From: Selaginella moellendorffii
Lineage: Eukaryota > Streptophyta > Lycopodiopsida > Selaginellales > Selaginellaceae
Assembly (NCBI RefSeq): GCF_000143415.4
Contig: NW_003314303.1
Coordinates: 1,266,004-1,330,003 of the forward strand
DNA length: 64,000 nucleotides
Direction of reading: 5' to 3'
Every line of letters starts with the position of its first letter. The first letter of the stretch is position 1. Below the pieces are notes generated by a model that saw only the letters and a list, made by a program, of their open reading frames with translations, was not told the origin of the DNA and ran no database searches. Below, one piece after another: positions 47,054 through 59,100 of this stretch. The translations under genes were made by a program, and so were the position numbers.

Positions 47054-50000
47054 TCATTGATCTTGGTCTTGATCTATAGCAGTGTGATCTTCGGCTGCGT
47101 GGTTAATTCCGTCCAGCTCTCCATCGTCGTCACACATTTGAGTTTCCGCGTTAGCAGCAGCAGCTTGTTTCACGAACTGGCCTCTCACTCGCGGACGCTG
47201 CTCGGCCAGCCTCTTTCTACTTTGGTATCGGACCTGGAAGAACAAGCCATTAGAATTAGCTGTGACAATTCTCACATCTTCAAGCACTTGGAAATCGATC
47301 CATCAAAGGAAAACAAAAGCTTTCTCTCCTCGCACTCTCGTCAAGCATGGAGAAGATCACGAAAATGATAAAGTTCACAAAGCAAAAAACCGAGTTTTCA
47401 GAGCACAAGAAAAAAAAAAACAGTTTTGAGACTTCTCTCCGCTCGCATTCTCGCCAAGCAGGAAACTCTAATGCTTTCACAAGGAAATAAAAGCAAGGAA
47501 AAGAAAAATCGAATAAGAGAGAAAAACACGAAGAACACAACCAAAACGAAGAGAAACACAAGGAACACAAACAAAACGAAGAGAACGCGAAAAACACAAA
47601 CAAAACGAGGGAAGCACGAAGAACACAAACGAAATGAGAAGAACACAAACAAGGCGAAGGAAGAACATACCTTCTTCTCGAAACACCGCTCTTTCCTCTT
47701 CTGCCGGAACTTGTAGAGAGCAACCTCTCGCCGCGTGAGCCGAGCACTGTCTGGAACTTGTGTTGCTCCACCAGCTTCATTGATGGTGTTACTAGTGTTG
47801 CTACCATTGGTCACGCCAGTAGCAGCGGTAGCGTTTCCACCCCTACTGCTCCCATTGTTGGTACCACCACTGTCACCATTACCAGCCGCTAGACTGCAGC
47901 TCCCCTGGCCTTTGTGGATGTTATTGTTGTTGGCACTAAGATTGTTGCTACCCGAGACGCTACCATTCACGCTACCATTGGTGCCATTCACGCCGCAGCC
48001 ATTGCTACTGCCACCATTGCTCGCCTCCTCGTTGCCACCACTGTTGTTAGTAGCCCCACCGCCAACACCGGCCTTGGGAGCTTTGACGCTCACGTTGGAC
48101 GATCCACACTGCTGAGTGCTTCCAACTCTCATCAAGTTAGCATTGTTGGTAGTGTTGTTGTTGCTGGTGTTGGTGTTGTTGTTCACGGTTAGCTCGTCCT
48201 CCTCCTGCGGCTGCTGTGCATGCTGGTGGTGATGGTGGTGGTGGTGGTGGTGATGGTGGTGTTGTTGTTGTTGTTGTTGCTGCTGCTGCTGCTGTTTTTG
48301 GCTTTGATCTTGCTGCTGTTCTTGATGGTGCTGCTGCTGCTGCTGCTGGAGTTGGATATGATGCTGGAGCTGCTGTTGTTGTTGTTGCTGCTGCTGCTGC
48401 TGGTGAGGAGCTGCTAGCATCGGAGGCGGCCACGCCGGTGGAGAAGAGCCGTGGTAGAAAAAGTGATGGAGAGACTGAGCGTAAGCTGCCGCGATGTCGT
48501 TAAATGCCACGAAGTCCGAGGCTGCGAGCTTGAACTGGGAGGCGGCGGCTGCGGCAGCGGCGGCAGCGGCCGCCACCGCCGCTGCCTCGGCTTTTGGAGG
48601 CTTGAGGACTTCAGCGGCGGCGGCCGCGGCGTTTGCATGGTGGTGATTCTGGTCTGCTGCTGCCGCTGGTGTGGATTTCTCGTTTCCAAACCAGAGGTTG
48701 GCGGCGATGGAAGAGCTCAAAGTCGAGTTGTGCTGGAGCAAAGGATTGTTGCTATACCTGAGACACGCAAAGTGTCAGTGATCTTTATCGTAAAAGTGAA
48801 AGAAAAAGATAAAAACCCGACCTTGAAAAGGCAGATCCACCGGAATGATGCAAGAGCCGCTTTTGCTCGCCATCGCCGTCGTCCGGCCCCTTAACGCGCG
48901 TCCTTTTCAGCGACAACTCGAGCGCTGAATCGTTGGAAGGCACCGAGTTATCCTTGGAGTCTAGTTTCTCACCCGGCTGCTCAAACGCCGCTTGCTTCTG
49001 TATGCTCGCCAGTAAATCCTTGCACGAAGGCTCCCCTCCTCCTCCACTCTTCCCTCCCGCCGCGAGCGATGGAGCCCTCTCGAAAATGGTGATGGAACTC
49101 GAAATGGTGGACTTTGCTCCGAGAAGATGACCGCCGAGCAGCTGAGAAGCAGTCCTGCTTTTTTCCGCCATAGCCACCTCTCCGCAATCACGATCGATGT
49201 CGATCTCCTCTGCAAGCCAACCACCAGTTATCTCACGGAAAGATTGGACTCGAGAAAGAATACCACGTTTGTCACGCTGGAGAACCAGCTCCTCGGTGGC
49301 ATGGCTTTGAACTTCCACTGGCTTCTTCGTCCACGAGCTCTGCAGGAGAGAAAGCGAGGCGTAGACACGAAAGAACGAAAGCGAGACGCTCAAAAAGCTC
49401 TACCTGGGTGCCGCTACCATTGTCACTCCCACCTCCGACGTTCAAGCCACTTCCATGCTCACTTCCACCGTAGCTCTGACTGTTGTTGTTCCCCCCGGCA
49501 GCCTTTCCAGTTTCACTTCCACTGCCACTGCCACTCGACTTTCGAGCACGCAACCAAGAAAAACGGGATTTTTCATCAGTAAACACGAACTCCAAGGCAT
49601 ATGTCAACAGCTTACGCTCAAGCACATCCTCCAAAAGTGCTGCCACAGGTTCTTGAGCTCGTTCTTGCGAACCGGCTTCACGAGGAAGTCGACCGCGCCT
49701 TTGGACAAGCACTTGAGCACAACGTCCATCGAGTCCAGGCAAGACATCACTGCAAAATCCGAGAAGCGTTAGACCATGGCACTCGCAAGCGTAGCAAACA
49801 CTTACTAACAACTGGTATCCTCTTGGGCGAGTCACGGCTCATGATCTTGCCGAGGAGCTCGATCCCGGACAGCCGCGGCATCATCAAGTCCGTGAGCACC
49901 AAGTCGACGCTGCTGGATCTCGTCTCGAGGATCTCCCAGGCTTGCAAGCCACTAGCGGCAGGCGTGACTGAGATTCAAGCACAAGCACAGAGCCGACAAT

Positions 50001-50436
50001 TAGAATCGTGATCCGAGAAACCAAGACAGTAACCTTCGTAGCCACAGTTGCGGAGGAGCGCCGCCACGACGTGCCGGGTGGAGTCGTCGTCCTCCACGAG
50101 AAGAACTTTAAGGTGGTGATGCTGGAAAGCATTCTCAGCTTGCTGCTGCTGGCGATGGCGATGCTTCTCCTCCCCCTCTGGCTGGAGCTCTTGCTCCTCC
50201 TTTTGGTTCCCGGCATGGATCTTCGAATTTGGCTCCGCATTCTTTAGATCGTTCCCGCTATCGTTGTCGTCGGAGCTATTGTTCGTGGGAGGAGCTCCAT
50301 TCTCGTTGCTACCCTGTGCTCCTTTGCCATTCTCGCCGCTGGCCTCTCCCCTAAGAGCACACGACACACTACTAGCTATGGTGGGGGTAGTAGTAGTAGT
50401 AGTACCGTTGACAAGCACGCCTTCCACCTTATTCAT
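47054..50436 (-). CDS. PRR: Pseudo-response regulator (PRR) with receiver and CCT domains, 7 exons
   Basis: Exons 50436-50034, 49967-49806, 49749-49616, 49538-49404, 49339-48822, 48757-47671, 47233-47054 give 2,619 nt (872 aa). The receiver domain has the acidic cluster EDDD (115-118), [14 protein letters not shown] with Asp161 at the phospho-acceptor position, and FLVKP with Lys213. A long Ser/Gly/Asn/Gln/His-rich middle follows, with long Q and H runs encoded near 48,220-48,400. The CCT motif ([40 protein letters not shown]) is split by intron 6 (437 nt), far longer than any other traced intron in the window. PRRs are nuclear transcriptional repressors of the plant circadian clock. Angiosperm PRRs carry Glu in place of Asp161. 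The start was set at 50436 because the longer frame opens only with GTG. Confidence 0.93.
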
Positions 50437-52305
50437 CAAAGGAGACCCGCGATTTCTATCCTCGAGAGCTAAGATCCTAGACACCACTCTCTTGATCTTG
50501 TGGCTGGATCAACCATCTGTCCCCTGTCCTACGCTTAGCCGGGACGGCGGCACTCCAGGAGCTCGGGGCTTCACCTCGCGGGACATTTAGGAAACCCCGT
50601 GAGCTCCAGCTTGATCCTCCATGACTGACCCACCCGGAAGATTTGCGCCCTTACCCACAATTCCCAGCGATCCGCGCTCCAACGCCCAAGAATTCCTGCG
50701 TCGCAGCACTGGCGAAGCTTGCGAAGCGAATCCACAGCGGCAAGGAAGGATAGACGCGAACAAAAGAAAGAAAGATTATACTCGACCCTTCCACAATCCT
50801 AGCTGGCGCACGCCACGCGGACGTGGCTCAGCCAGCAGGGCGGAAATCTCGGAAGATTTTTCCCCGGCCAAGTCGAGCTGGCATGCCACGCGGCGTCCCG
50901 GGACTCGCTGATCCTGTCCACGTTGGCGGCGAATCATGCGGATCTAATGGAGGGACGCGAGTGGTGAGAGGATCAAATGGGTGGCCAACCAGCACACGAG
51001 ATATTTTGTGGACACGTGGCATTTTTACTACGACGAATTCTGGTGGTCGGCTTCCCTCCACGTGGCGAGGGTTAAATTGCGGGAATATTCGCTCAGACCC
51101 TACAATAAAGCAAAAGATAAAGTAAAAGCGCTTCGCTTTTTTCTCTTTAACGCGCTTTAGAAGGACTTGATCGATTCTGCTGCCAGTAGTCGAAACCTTT
51201 GGACAGGTGGGCTAAAGGTCGATCATTCCAGATACCATACTGTTGATCACTCAATCTATCTTAGAATATATTTCTTGACCGATTGTCCTTTTTATCGTGG
51301 TCTCTTGCTTTGAGAGCCACGTACCATCAATTTATCCTTTTAAGATAAGGATAAGCCTAGTATTTTATAACAACGTATTGCTATGAAGTACAGTTGAATT
51401 CTTTATAAAAAACATTTTCATCCAAAGTAAGTCATCAAACTTGCTAAGTTTTAACACAACGAATTAAGTGAATTCTCTAACAATATAGAGAATTAAAAAT
51501 TGTCTACATATAGAGTGTTAACTTTTGTTTGGAAATGAAGTGTGTCTATAATCTATATATCTATGCCGACCTCTGCTGAGATCCAGCCCATGCTCACCAC
51601 ATTTTTCGAAAGAAGAAACCGGTGACTATCCTCAGTGACATTCCTACCACTGCGGCAACGAAAAGCAACAGGACTCACAGCTGAGTTCCTTAAACACCCA
51701 CTTACTATAATGCTTCGTCAACTTCTGCAAAGCATTTGACACAGTTCCTTGCCACAACACCAAGTGAAGTTCCCGGGGCTCCTTTATCTCCCACACTGTT
51801 CAGGATGGTGTGTTCACAGGGCATGTTGTATGGTAGCTTCGCTACTAGTGTTGGCGCAGCTATTGATTCCAGCGCTTTTATCCTGCACTTGAAACCATCA
51901 ACAAAAACCCTGACCTCGGAAAAGCTCTTGATATTTTCTTGACTTCAAGAAAAGCGAAGGCGCTATGCAAAGTGATATCCAAACCGAATGCCTAGAGATT
52001 GTCTTACCCTTCAACCAGATCTGCAGCTAGAGAGCGCCCCAAGAAGGATTCGGTTTAGGGTGTCTCTCTCCAAACTCCACTAGATTGGGGCTCTCTTGAT
52101 CTGACCCAGCATTGATTTTTCTCCTGGGAAATGCGAGGACATGGATCTTTGGAGACGTACCTTGAGAAGCCATAGGCGGGAGAGTCTTGCGAAGTCACTG
52201 AATGACTCGTTGACTTTGGAGATGGGTTGCGTAAAGTATATATATATTCCACCACACAAACTTTTGTTTGAATTGATGCGAAAACGAATATAGCGCTCAA
52301 GAATC
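50437..52305. other. Intergenic region upstream of PRR, with possible retroelement debris
   Basis: 50,437-51,120 is GC-rich and should hold the PRR promoter and leader. 51,250-51,560 is AT-rich and featureless. 51,715-51,950 contains reverse-transcriptase-like words in two plus frames (FCKAFDTVP, then GAPLSPTLF), which resemble the non-LTR RT motifs KAFDTVPH and GDPLSPTLF but lie much too close together. This may be a deleted LINE fragment. Nothing else is recognisable. Confidence 0.35.
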
Positions 52306-54377
52306 CTAGAGTCGGAAGGTAACGAGCTCGGGATCAATGCCGGCGGGCGCCGTGCTGCCCTGGCCTGGATCGTGTGCCAGCTGCTTGGCAATCGCCATAG
52401 CGGTGCCCAGGTAATCTTTGTGCTGCTGGAGCAGTGGGAGTTTGGTCCATTCCTTGTGTAATGTGGCCTTGGCGGTGGTGTTGATGCTGTTCTTCTCCTC
52501 GTATTTCCAGTTCCCAGTCTGCCACTCGAATTCGTAGAGGGGGAGAAAGCGCTGGCCATAGTCCGCCACGAACTCTATGGCGCACAGCAAGAAATGGAAC
52601 TCTTCCTTGGAGAGGAAGTATGCGAAGTTCAAGCGCGTCCATCCAGGTTTGACACCGCTATATCCCTGTGAGAAAAAAAAAAAGTTCTTTCCTCGTTAGA
52701 AAAAAGCTCCTTGGCGAAACCTTCTATTGTTTTGCTTCTCAACCTCTTGAATTGCTGCTCGAAATTTCAGGGAAAGCTCATCACTGACTTTGAGAAGCGA
52801 GTGGCCGTAAGGACCAGCACACGAGCACCCTCCTCTCGACTGGATCCCAAACAAATCGTTGAGGAGCTTGGCTACAAACCGGCCTTGCAGCACGGTTTGC
52901 TGGATTCCACGGTTGGAATCAGTGGTCCGGACGAGGAACGAGACGATTGCTGCTCGTTTCACTTGCGTGTTCCCGAGCACCACTATCTTTCGGTTCTTGG
53001 ACAACCTTTTCAACGCGGTGGTGATGAAGTTGTGCTCTCTCGACTCGATGAGACGGTATCCTATTTCTTCTTGGACAGTGAAGACAATCCCGGCTTTTAT
53101 CCGCTGGAGTATGGAAGGTGTTCCAGCGTCTTCTCGGCTTTCAATGTCCTCCAGGTAGAGTGTGTCCTGGTATGAGTTTGTTTAGTGTTGGTTTTCTTTT
53201 TTCTTTCGCTGGAAAGGGAACTGACCTCTTTGTTGTAGTTGACGAAGTCTACCACTCCTCCGCCTGTTGTCGACGGTGCGTGATCCTTGAGCTTGTAGAG
53301 CTTTTTGTTCATGCAAAGCAGGCCCGGTGTTCCTGGCCCTCCGACATACTTGTGTGGACTCAGCATCACAGCATCGTATCCATCAGCTTTTCGCGATCGC
53401 ATGTTGATCTTCACATATGGACCGCTGTTGATCAGATTCGGCAAGTAAGCTTCTTTTCGTCCTTGTTAAAAGATCTCGTCTTACTTACCAGCTTGCAAAA
53501 TCAAAACATGCTAATGTTCCATGTTTGTGTAGAAGGCGAGCGATGGCTCTAGTGTCCACTAAAACTCCCGTGACATTACTACAAGCTGAGAAGGAGCCCA
53601 GCTTTGGACGATCTGCGTGCTTGGGATTTTGCAGCTCCTCTTCGAGGTACTTCATGTCAATCAATCCATCCTCGGTCATTGGAACTTGAATAACCTGTGG
53701 TTTAAACAGCTGACAGATTGAAAGAAACGAAAAAGTCCAACCTCGGCAAGACTTTGGCTCCAGGGAAGAATGTTGGAATGATGTTCGTATGGGCCCATGA
53801 ACACCAGCCATCTCGTCCTGTCATCGATCGCTGCCACGGCTGACTCTCTCATTTGGGGCGGCACAGACAAGCCCAAAAGTTCGTGGAGCTTTTTCACAGC
53901 TGCAGTGGTTCCAGAGCCGCAGAAAAAGAGAGCATTGTCCTCGGTTCCTCCCAGGGACTCCTTGACATAACTCGTAGCCAGTTTCACCATCCGGGTGGTC
54001 TTCTCTCCGACGTAGCTGTCCTCGGCATGCATGTTCCCTGAAACAGAATGCAGCGGGTCCAGATATGCAGAAGAGAATTCACGGCTTCACTCACCGTAGG
54101 ACGGCATGACGTGCTTGATGAGGAAGTTTTCTATATAGAACAAGCAGCGGCCAGAGGCAGTGTAATCGGCATAAGTGAGAAGCCTGCTGCCGAATGGTGT
54201 GGAGATTTGGAGCTGGGAGCCGATGATCTGGGATCTGAGCCAGACACACTTTTGCTCATCGTCAAAGGGGCTGAAGAACTTGAAAGGATTGGGCTTGAAG
54301 TCTGGCTGCCAATCCTCCTTGATGCTGGGAGTTATGTTGCTGGCCTTGAAAGCTGACTTTGAAGCAAAGCACCTCAT
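52306..54377 (-). CDS. Class V aminotransferase / cysteine desulfurase-like PLP enzyme, 6 exons
   Basis: Exons 54377-54095, 54037-53742, 53694-53489, 53424-53226, 53166-52744, 52665-52306 give 1,767 nt (588 aa). Class V features include LTYADYTASGRCL near the start, FFCGSGTTAAVKKL, GPYEHHSNILPW, FSACSNVTGVLVDT, FDFASCGPYVKINM, the PLP-lysine segment LSPHKYVGGPGTPGLL, and STTGGGVVDFV. IQSRGGCSCAGPYG lies near the C-terminus, where cysteine desulfurases have their catalytic Cys loop. It is longer than SufS/NFS1 (~400-460 aa) and lacks an obvious transit peptide. It belongs to a little-studied branch; it may act as a desulfurase, lyase or epimerase, and I cannot choose. The start at 54377 is the first ATG; the longer frame opens with GTG. 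Confidence 0.85.
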
Positions 54378-54659
54378 TGTCTTATTGGTGAGCACTCTCT
54401 TACTTTGCTTATGATACGTTTGCTACCTATAACTTTTAATGAATTTTGTGGTAGTAGGATCTTATTACTCGTAATATTTGTAATTCATTTTTACTACTAA
54501 TTACTGTAAGTTATTATATTTGTAATACAAAACTGCTTTAGATAGTTTCACTGCCTATAAGTATGGTATGAAATGCTTTAGTCCTAATATGGTAAGGAAA
54601 TAACATGTTTTGTCAAGCTTGACAAATTCTAAGAGACTTATCACCTAAGTGGGTTCTTA

Positions 54660-55177
54660 GTCTTTTGTTGACCATTGCAAATCCCACTTGATTACTTTCA
54701 AATATCTATAAGGTCAACAAAATACTAGGAATTCATACTATTCAAATCTAAGAATGTTATATTAAAGATTTTTAACCAATTGGAAAAGGGATGCATTTTT
54801 ATTCATAAATTCTTTCTTTTTATATTTTAACCCCTATAAATTGTCTTTCAAATCATTCTTTTAGTTATTTATAATCCATCATGCTTCCTTATAAGCTTCC
54901 TTGTAAATAGAAGTTGAAAATTGTAACTCTCTCAAGAACCCCACTCTCTTAACACCCTACCTCTTGGGTCGAGCTCATCCAAAAGCAAATTAAATTTGCC
55001 AAATGTCAATTTTAATATATAGTGTGATAAATCAAGTTTGTAAACAAAAGTTAAAAGTCATAACCCTTCCAAGAGCCTCACTTTCTTTACACTCTACCCT
55101 TCAAATCGAGCCTACTTAGAGGCAAATTAAACTTGCCAAATGTCAATTTCAATATATGGTATGACATACTATACTTT
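54660..55177 (-). mobile_element. Old antisense TRIM-family LTR and internal sequence, left part
   Basis: 54,700-54,882 reads, on the minus strand, as a decayed copy of the LTR at 55535-55728; shared words on the plus strand include ATACTATTCAAATC, AACCAATTGGAAAAGGG and ATCCATCATGCTTCC. 54,883-55,177 continues with the same AACCCTACC/CAAATGTCAAT internal text found again after 61,608. It therefore looks like one older insertion cut in two by the LTR element at 55178-61607. Confidence 0.55.
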
Positions 55178-56131
55178 TGGAACCCCCCAAAGGCCCCCCC
55201 CCCCCCCACCCCCCCCTGGGGGACGATCACTTTGGGCTTTCACCCAACTGCCTGTATTAGTATTCGGACTCGGACTCGGTCTCGGTCCCGGTTTCAGACT
55301 CGGACCTCGGTCTCGGTTCCATCTCGACTCCATCTTGGACTCCATCTCAGACTCCATCTCGGGTCCATCTCGGACTCCATTTTGGGTCCATCTCAAACTC
55401 CATCTCAGACTCCATCTCGGGTTCATCTCGAACTCTTCCACGTGTTATGTGTTAGTCCTTTTTGGGTCTCTTTTTAGAGCCTCGCTTATTGTTCACTTCG
55501 TGCTCATTTCTCGAGCACTTTGTTGGGAGTTCCATGTAAGCAACCAAAGAGAACGACTCGAGAGATGATCCATAGGGTTCAAATATAGAAGGAAAGGGCC
55601 CATGAACAAGAGTGCACCCCCTTTTCCAATCGGTTAAGGGTCTTGGGATACTTAAGGTTAAGCGTCCTTGGATTTGAATAGTACTGGGCTGGGTGACCTC
55701 CCAGGAAGTCCAAACTTAGGAGCTTACATTTCATATCAGAGCGGTCTCAGGTCCGACTCTGTTGGTTGGATTGGGGAATCACACCACATGTTAATTGACA
55801 TCTGGCTTCTGTTCACGAGGGCGTGAACTTGTAAGGAAGCATGGTGGATTGTAAGCAACCAAAGAGAACGACTCGAGAGACGATCCATAGAGTTCAAATA
55901 TAGAGGGAAAGGCATGAACAAGAGTGCACCCCCTTTTCCAATCGATTAAGGGTTTTGGGATACTTGGGGTTAAGCGTCCTTGGGTTTGAATAGTACTGGG
56001 CTGGGTCTCTCGACCTATCAAATCAGAGCTTTTAGTCCAAACATGTTACGCTCGTTTGGCTTTTGCTTCAGCCACTACCACATGGCACCTTTCCGGCTCC
56101 ACTTTGGGGCCTAGGGATTTTGTGTCTCACA
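55178..56131. repeat. Left LTR of the LARD-like element (contains nested TRIM)
   Basis: It matches 61153-61607 on both sides of the TRIM insertion. It includes a poly-C run near 55194-55216, a minisatellite of GGACTCCATCTC-type units (about 55,260-55,440), and the conserved end CAGAGCTTTTAGTCCAAAC through TCTCACA. Confidence 0.75.
55535..56006 (+). mobile_element. TRIM (miniature LTR retrotransposon) nested in the left LTR
   Basis: LTR-a 55535-55728 begins TGTAAGCAACC and ends GCTTACA. Five bases later comes TATCAGAGCGG (55734-55744), matching a plant initiator-Met-tRNA primer-binding site. After only ~105 bp of interior, LTR-b starts at 55850 with the same TGTAAGCAACC and runs to 56006, lacking the last ~35 bp of LTR-a. 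No coding capacity. The insertion point is clear from the uninterrupted right LTR (GGGAGTTCCACTCCC). Confidence 0.8.
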
Positions 56132-59100
56132 ACTCCACCACCCATAGACGAAGTTCGATGTCCTCATCAAATGGTAAACCCTTTTATAAAGTAACACTCG
56201 CAGGTATTACCATTTCCATCCTTGGCACCCAGCCAATATTTATTTATGGTTTGACCCCGAAGGCTCACTATGCCTTGTCCATCCTCTAAGGAGCATAGTC
56301 TCTCCAACCTAGAGACTCACTCAACCACTTGGGGTGGTTTGCTCCCTTTTATTGGTTCAGTTCTCGCTAAATCCGTTAGAGACACCCTCTCTAACTCAAT
56401 TTCACTACTCATTCTTGAGTAGTCTTAAATTCCATTGACCTAACCTTTGCACTTTGGAACTTTCAACTTTAACTTCTCAAAGTCAATGTCCTAGGTGTCT
56501 CCGACACCTTACGTTGCACATGGTGCAACTCCACTTCCCTATCCTAGGAAGTTCTTTACTTGAGGGTACTATCATCCTCTCTTCGATATCGTGCCACCTT
56601 TGGCACTAAGTTCCAGTTATCATAATTGGTGTTAGAGCTGCCCACGGCCCTATTATTTGGCTACCTTACCACTCCCCCTTTTGGAGCATCCACTTTTGCC
56701 AAATTGGAGCGGTTGGGAATCCATCCTTGGGGAAATATTGCCTTTCCCATAATCTGTTAGCACCCAACACGTTAGTGTTCTCAGCCTAACTTTGTCATTT
56801 GGTTTCTTTCCCATGATTCCCATGGCTCTTTTTTTAGCCACTAGTCTTTTGCTCCTATCCTTGGTTGTTGCACCCAGCAACATAGGACCGCTACCTCCCT
56901 TTTCGAGGTTTCCTTTCGGTTCCATGGCAAACACTTTGTTTTGCCAAGTCCTAAGCGTATTGACCCCTAGCACGTCTCTTTAACATTTTCTGCCGCGGGT
57001 TCTATCCACAGCTCAACTTTTTGAGACCCTCCCTTGGATCTCTTATAGAGGCTACTTTCCTCAGATTTATTATGCAATAGCATTAATATAGTTCATTTCC
57101 CTTAGGTGTTCTTCCCACTTGGTCACCTTGACCAAGCCACACCATTATCAATAGTTCAAATCAATGCTTTGAATTAGAAACCTTGTTCCTTAACCTCATA
57201 AGGACCTCATCCTTTTTTAGCCGTACGATCACCTAGTGGTCTAATCTGGACACCTTAAAAGGTTTGCCAATAGGTACTAGGTTTTCCAGACCTTTAACTT
57301 GTTGACCATGACCCCGGGGGCATCCCCCACACTTAGCGATGTGCCCAAGCTAGCCCTTCCGGCCAAGGGTCCATAGCAACTGAGACTAGGTGTCCCCATC
57401 TCATTCACCACGTCCTTGGTGCCACTCGCACCAAAGTGTTCAAGTTAAATATGCCGAGCCACACTAAGCAATCTAACCGTGTATCACGACTCCAGGGCAT
57501 CCCCCACTCGGTGGTGTGCCCAAGCCAATCTCCGCACTGAGAGTCCATGACCACTGAAAAATGAGTGTCCTCATATTCCAAACCATCACCACGCCCTAGT
57601 GATTTGGGACTCGAACCCAAGCACTAAAGGGTCGGGACTCGAACCCAACCTCCGTATATGCATCTATAGACAACATCACCCAGGATGCCTGGCGTGACTC
57701 TCCATGCCAGTGCACCAACTTTTACTCAAAGCATGCTATAGATCACAACTTAGGAACCTAGTTCCTTCACACTGCCAAGTCCTCTCACTTGACACGTCTG
57801 TGATCATGCATGGACTCCTCCATGCTTGGCCCCATGGCCCACCCTTTTTAAAGTTATCACCTTCAACTAGGGTATTTGTTCCCCCGACTTGCCAATCTCG
57901 CTTGGCAAGTCCTCCGACCACCATAACATGGTTCCTGCATAAGCGTGAAAGTCCTTAACTATCGACTTTCGTTCAAATCCCTCTCTTTGAACACTTGGGA
58001 ACTACTCCCTTAACTTTGATAGCCTTGCCTCATGGCAAGCTTCAAGACCACACTTCTACTGCACCACTCCAATTTCATGCATTCCATGAACCATTTACAC
58101 TTGGCCCTTCTAGGTACTAGCTACCTAGAATCGTCTTTGGGAACCTTGAAGGAACTTTGTCCCTTAGCTTGTTAAGGCCTCCCTTTTCGCAAGCTTTCTA
58201 GTTGCCATATAGTTTAATATGGACAATTCTATATTTTAGACTTTCCATGGCATCACGGTTGCTAACAACAACACCCTCGAGCCCCCACTTGATTCTCCAC
58301 TCCCAGCTAGCATAACCAACCTTGGTCATGCCTTTCGATTCCTATGGTTCGGTTCCATCCCCTTACTACTTGCTTTTGGCTTCACACCTTTCCTTCGGTC
58401 ATTCTCCTCTAGATTAGGAGGATAGTTTTGCACTTTTTATCATGCCTTAGCAAGTATTCTTAGGGATGAACCTACCTGATAGCCTAGGGAGTGGTTCCTC
58501 AATCCAGGTATGCTCACCTTATAATCCCACACACCGAGATTAATGTTGCTGCTCATGGGCCTTCACTAGCCTTGCCAAAATTCCATTTTTGGCTTTGTCC
58601 AATTTGGGTAGACAGTCTTCTCCCGTCTCCGCAACCTTGGACATTTGGATAGCACCTTTTATCCATCATTCGCTAGGGACTTAGTCCCTTGGGCTTTATC
58701 TATTGCCCTTGCGACACTAAACACCACCTCTTGGTGTTCCAGAGTGTTTGGGTGTCCCAATAATAGTCTCCTTGACAATGAGCATTTCCTTTTACGACAT
58801 TGACTCACTATATCGCAACATAAGCAATTTATCACCTATAAGGGTATATCTAACTTCCTTATGCTATTAAAAAGTCTTGGGTAGCTACCTTCTACCTGTT
58901 TAACCAATTATCTTTGCACCTCTTGCTTAGTTGCCCCCTAATTGTCAAGTCCTACCACTCATTGTTTGGTGCTTCCACACCTCCAACATTATCTGGGTCA
59001 CCACACTCCAATCGCATGCCTTCCAGCTTAAGCCATGCCATTCCCGCTTCCGTTGGGATTCCCTTGGCAAGAGGTTCTTATGAACCCACCATCATAACCT

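Noticed and set aside
48220-48417. Plus-strand frame of almost pure leucine/valine
   Set aside because: Complement of the CAG/CAC runs that encode the Gln/His stretches of the PRR protein.
57600-57650. Two tRNA T-arm-like words (GGGACTCGAACCC) inside the LARD element
   Set aside because: No cloverleaf forms; 27-bp spacing indicates a short internal repeat, not tRNA genes or a SINE that I can delimit.
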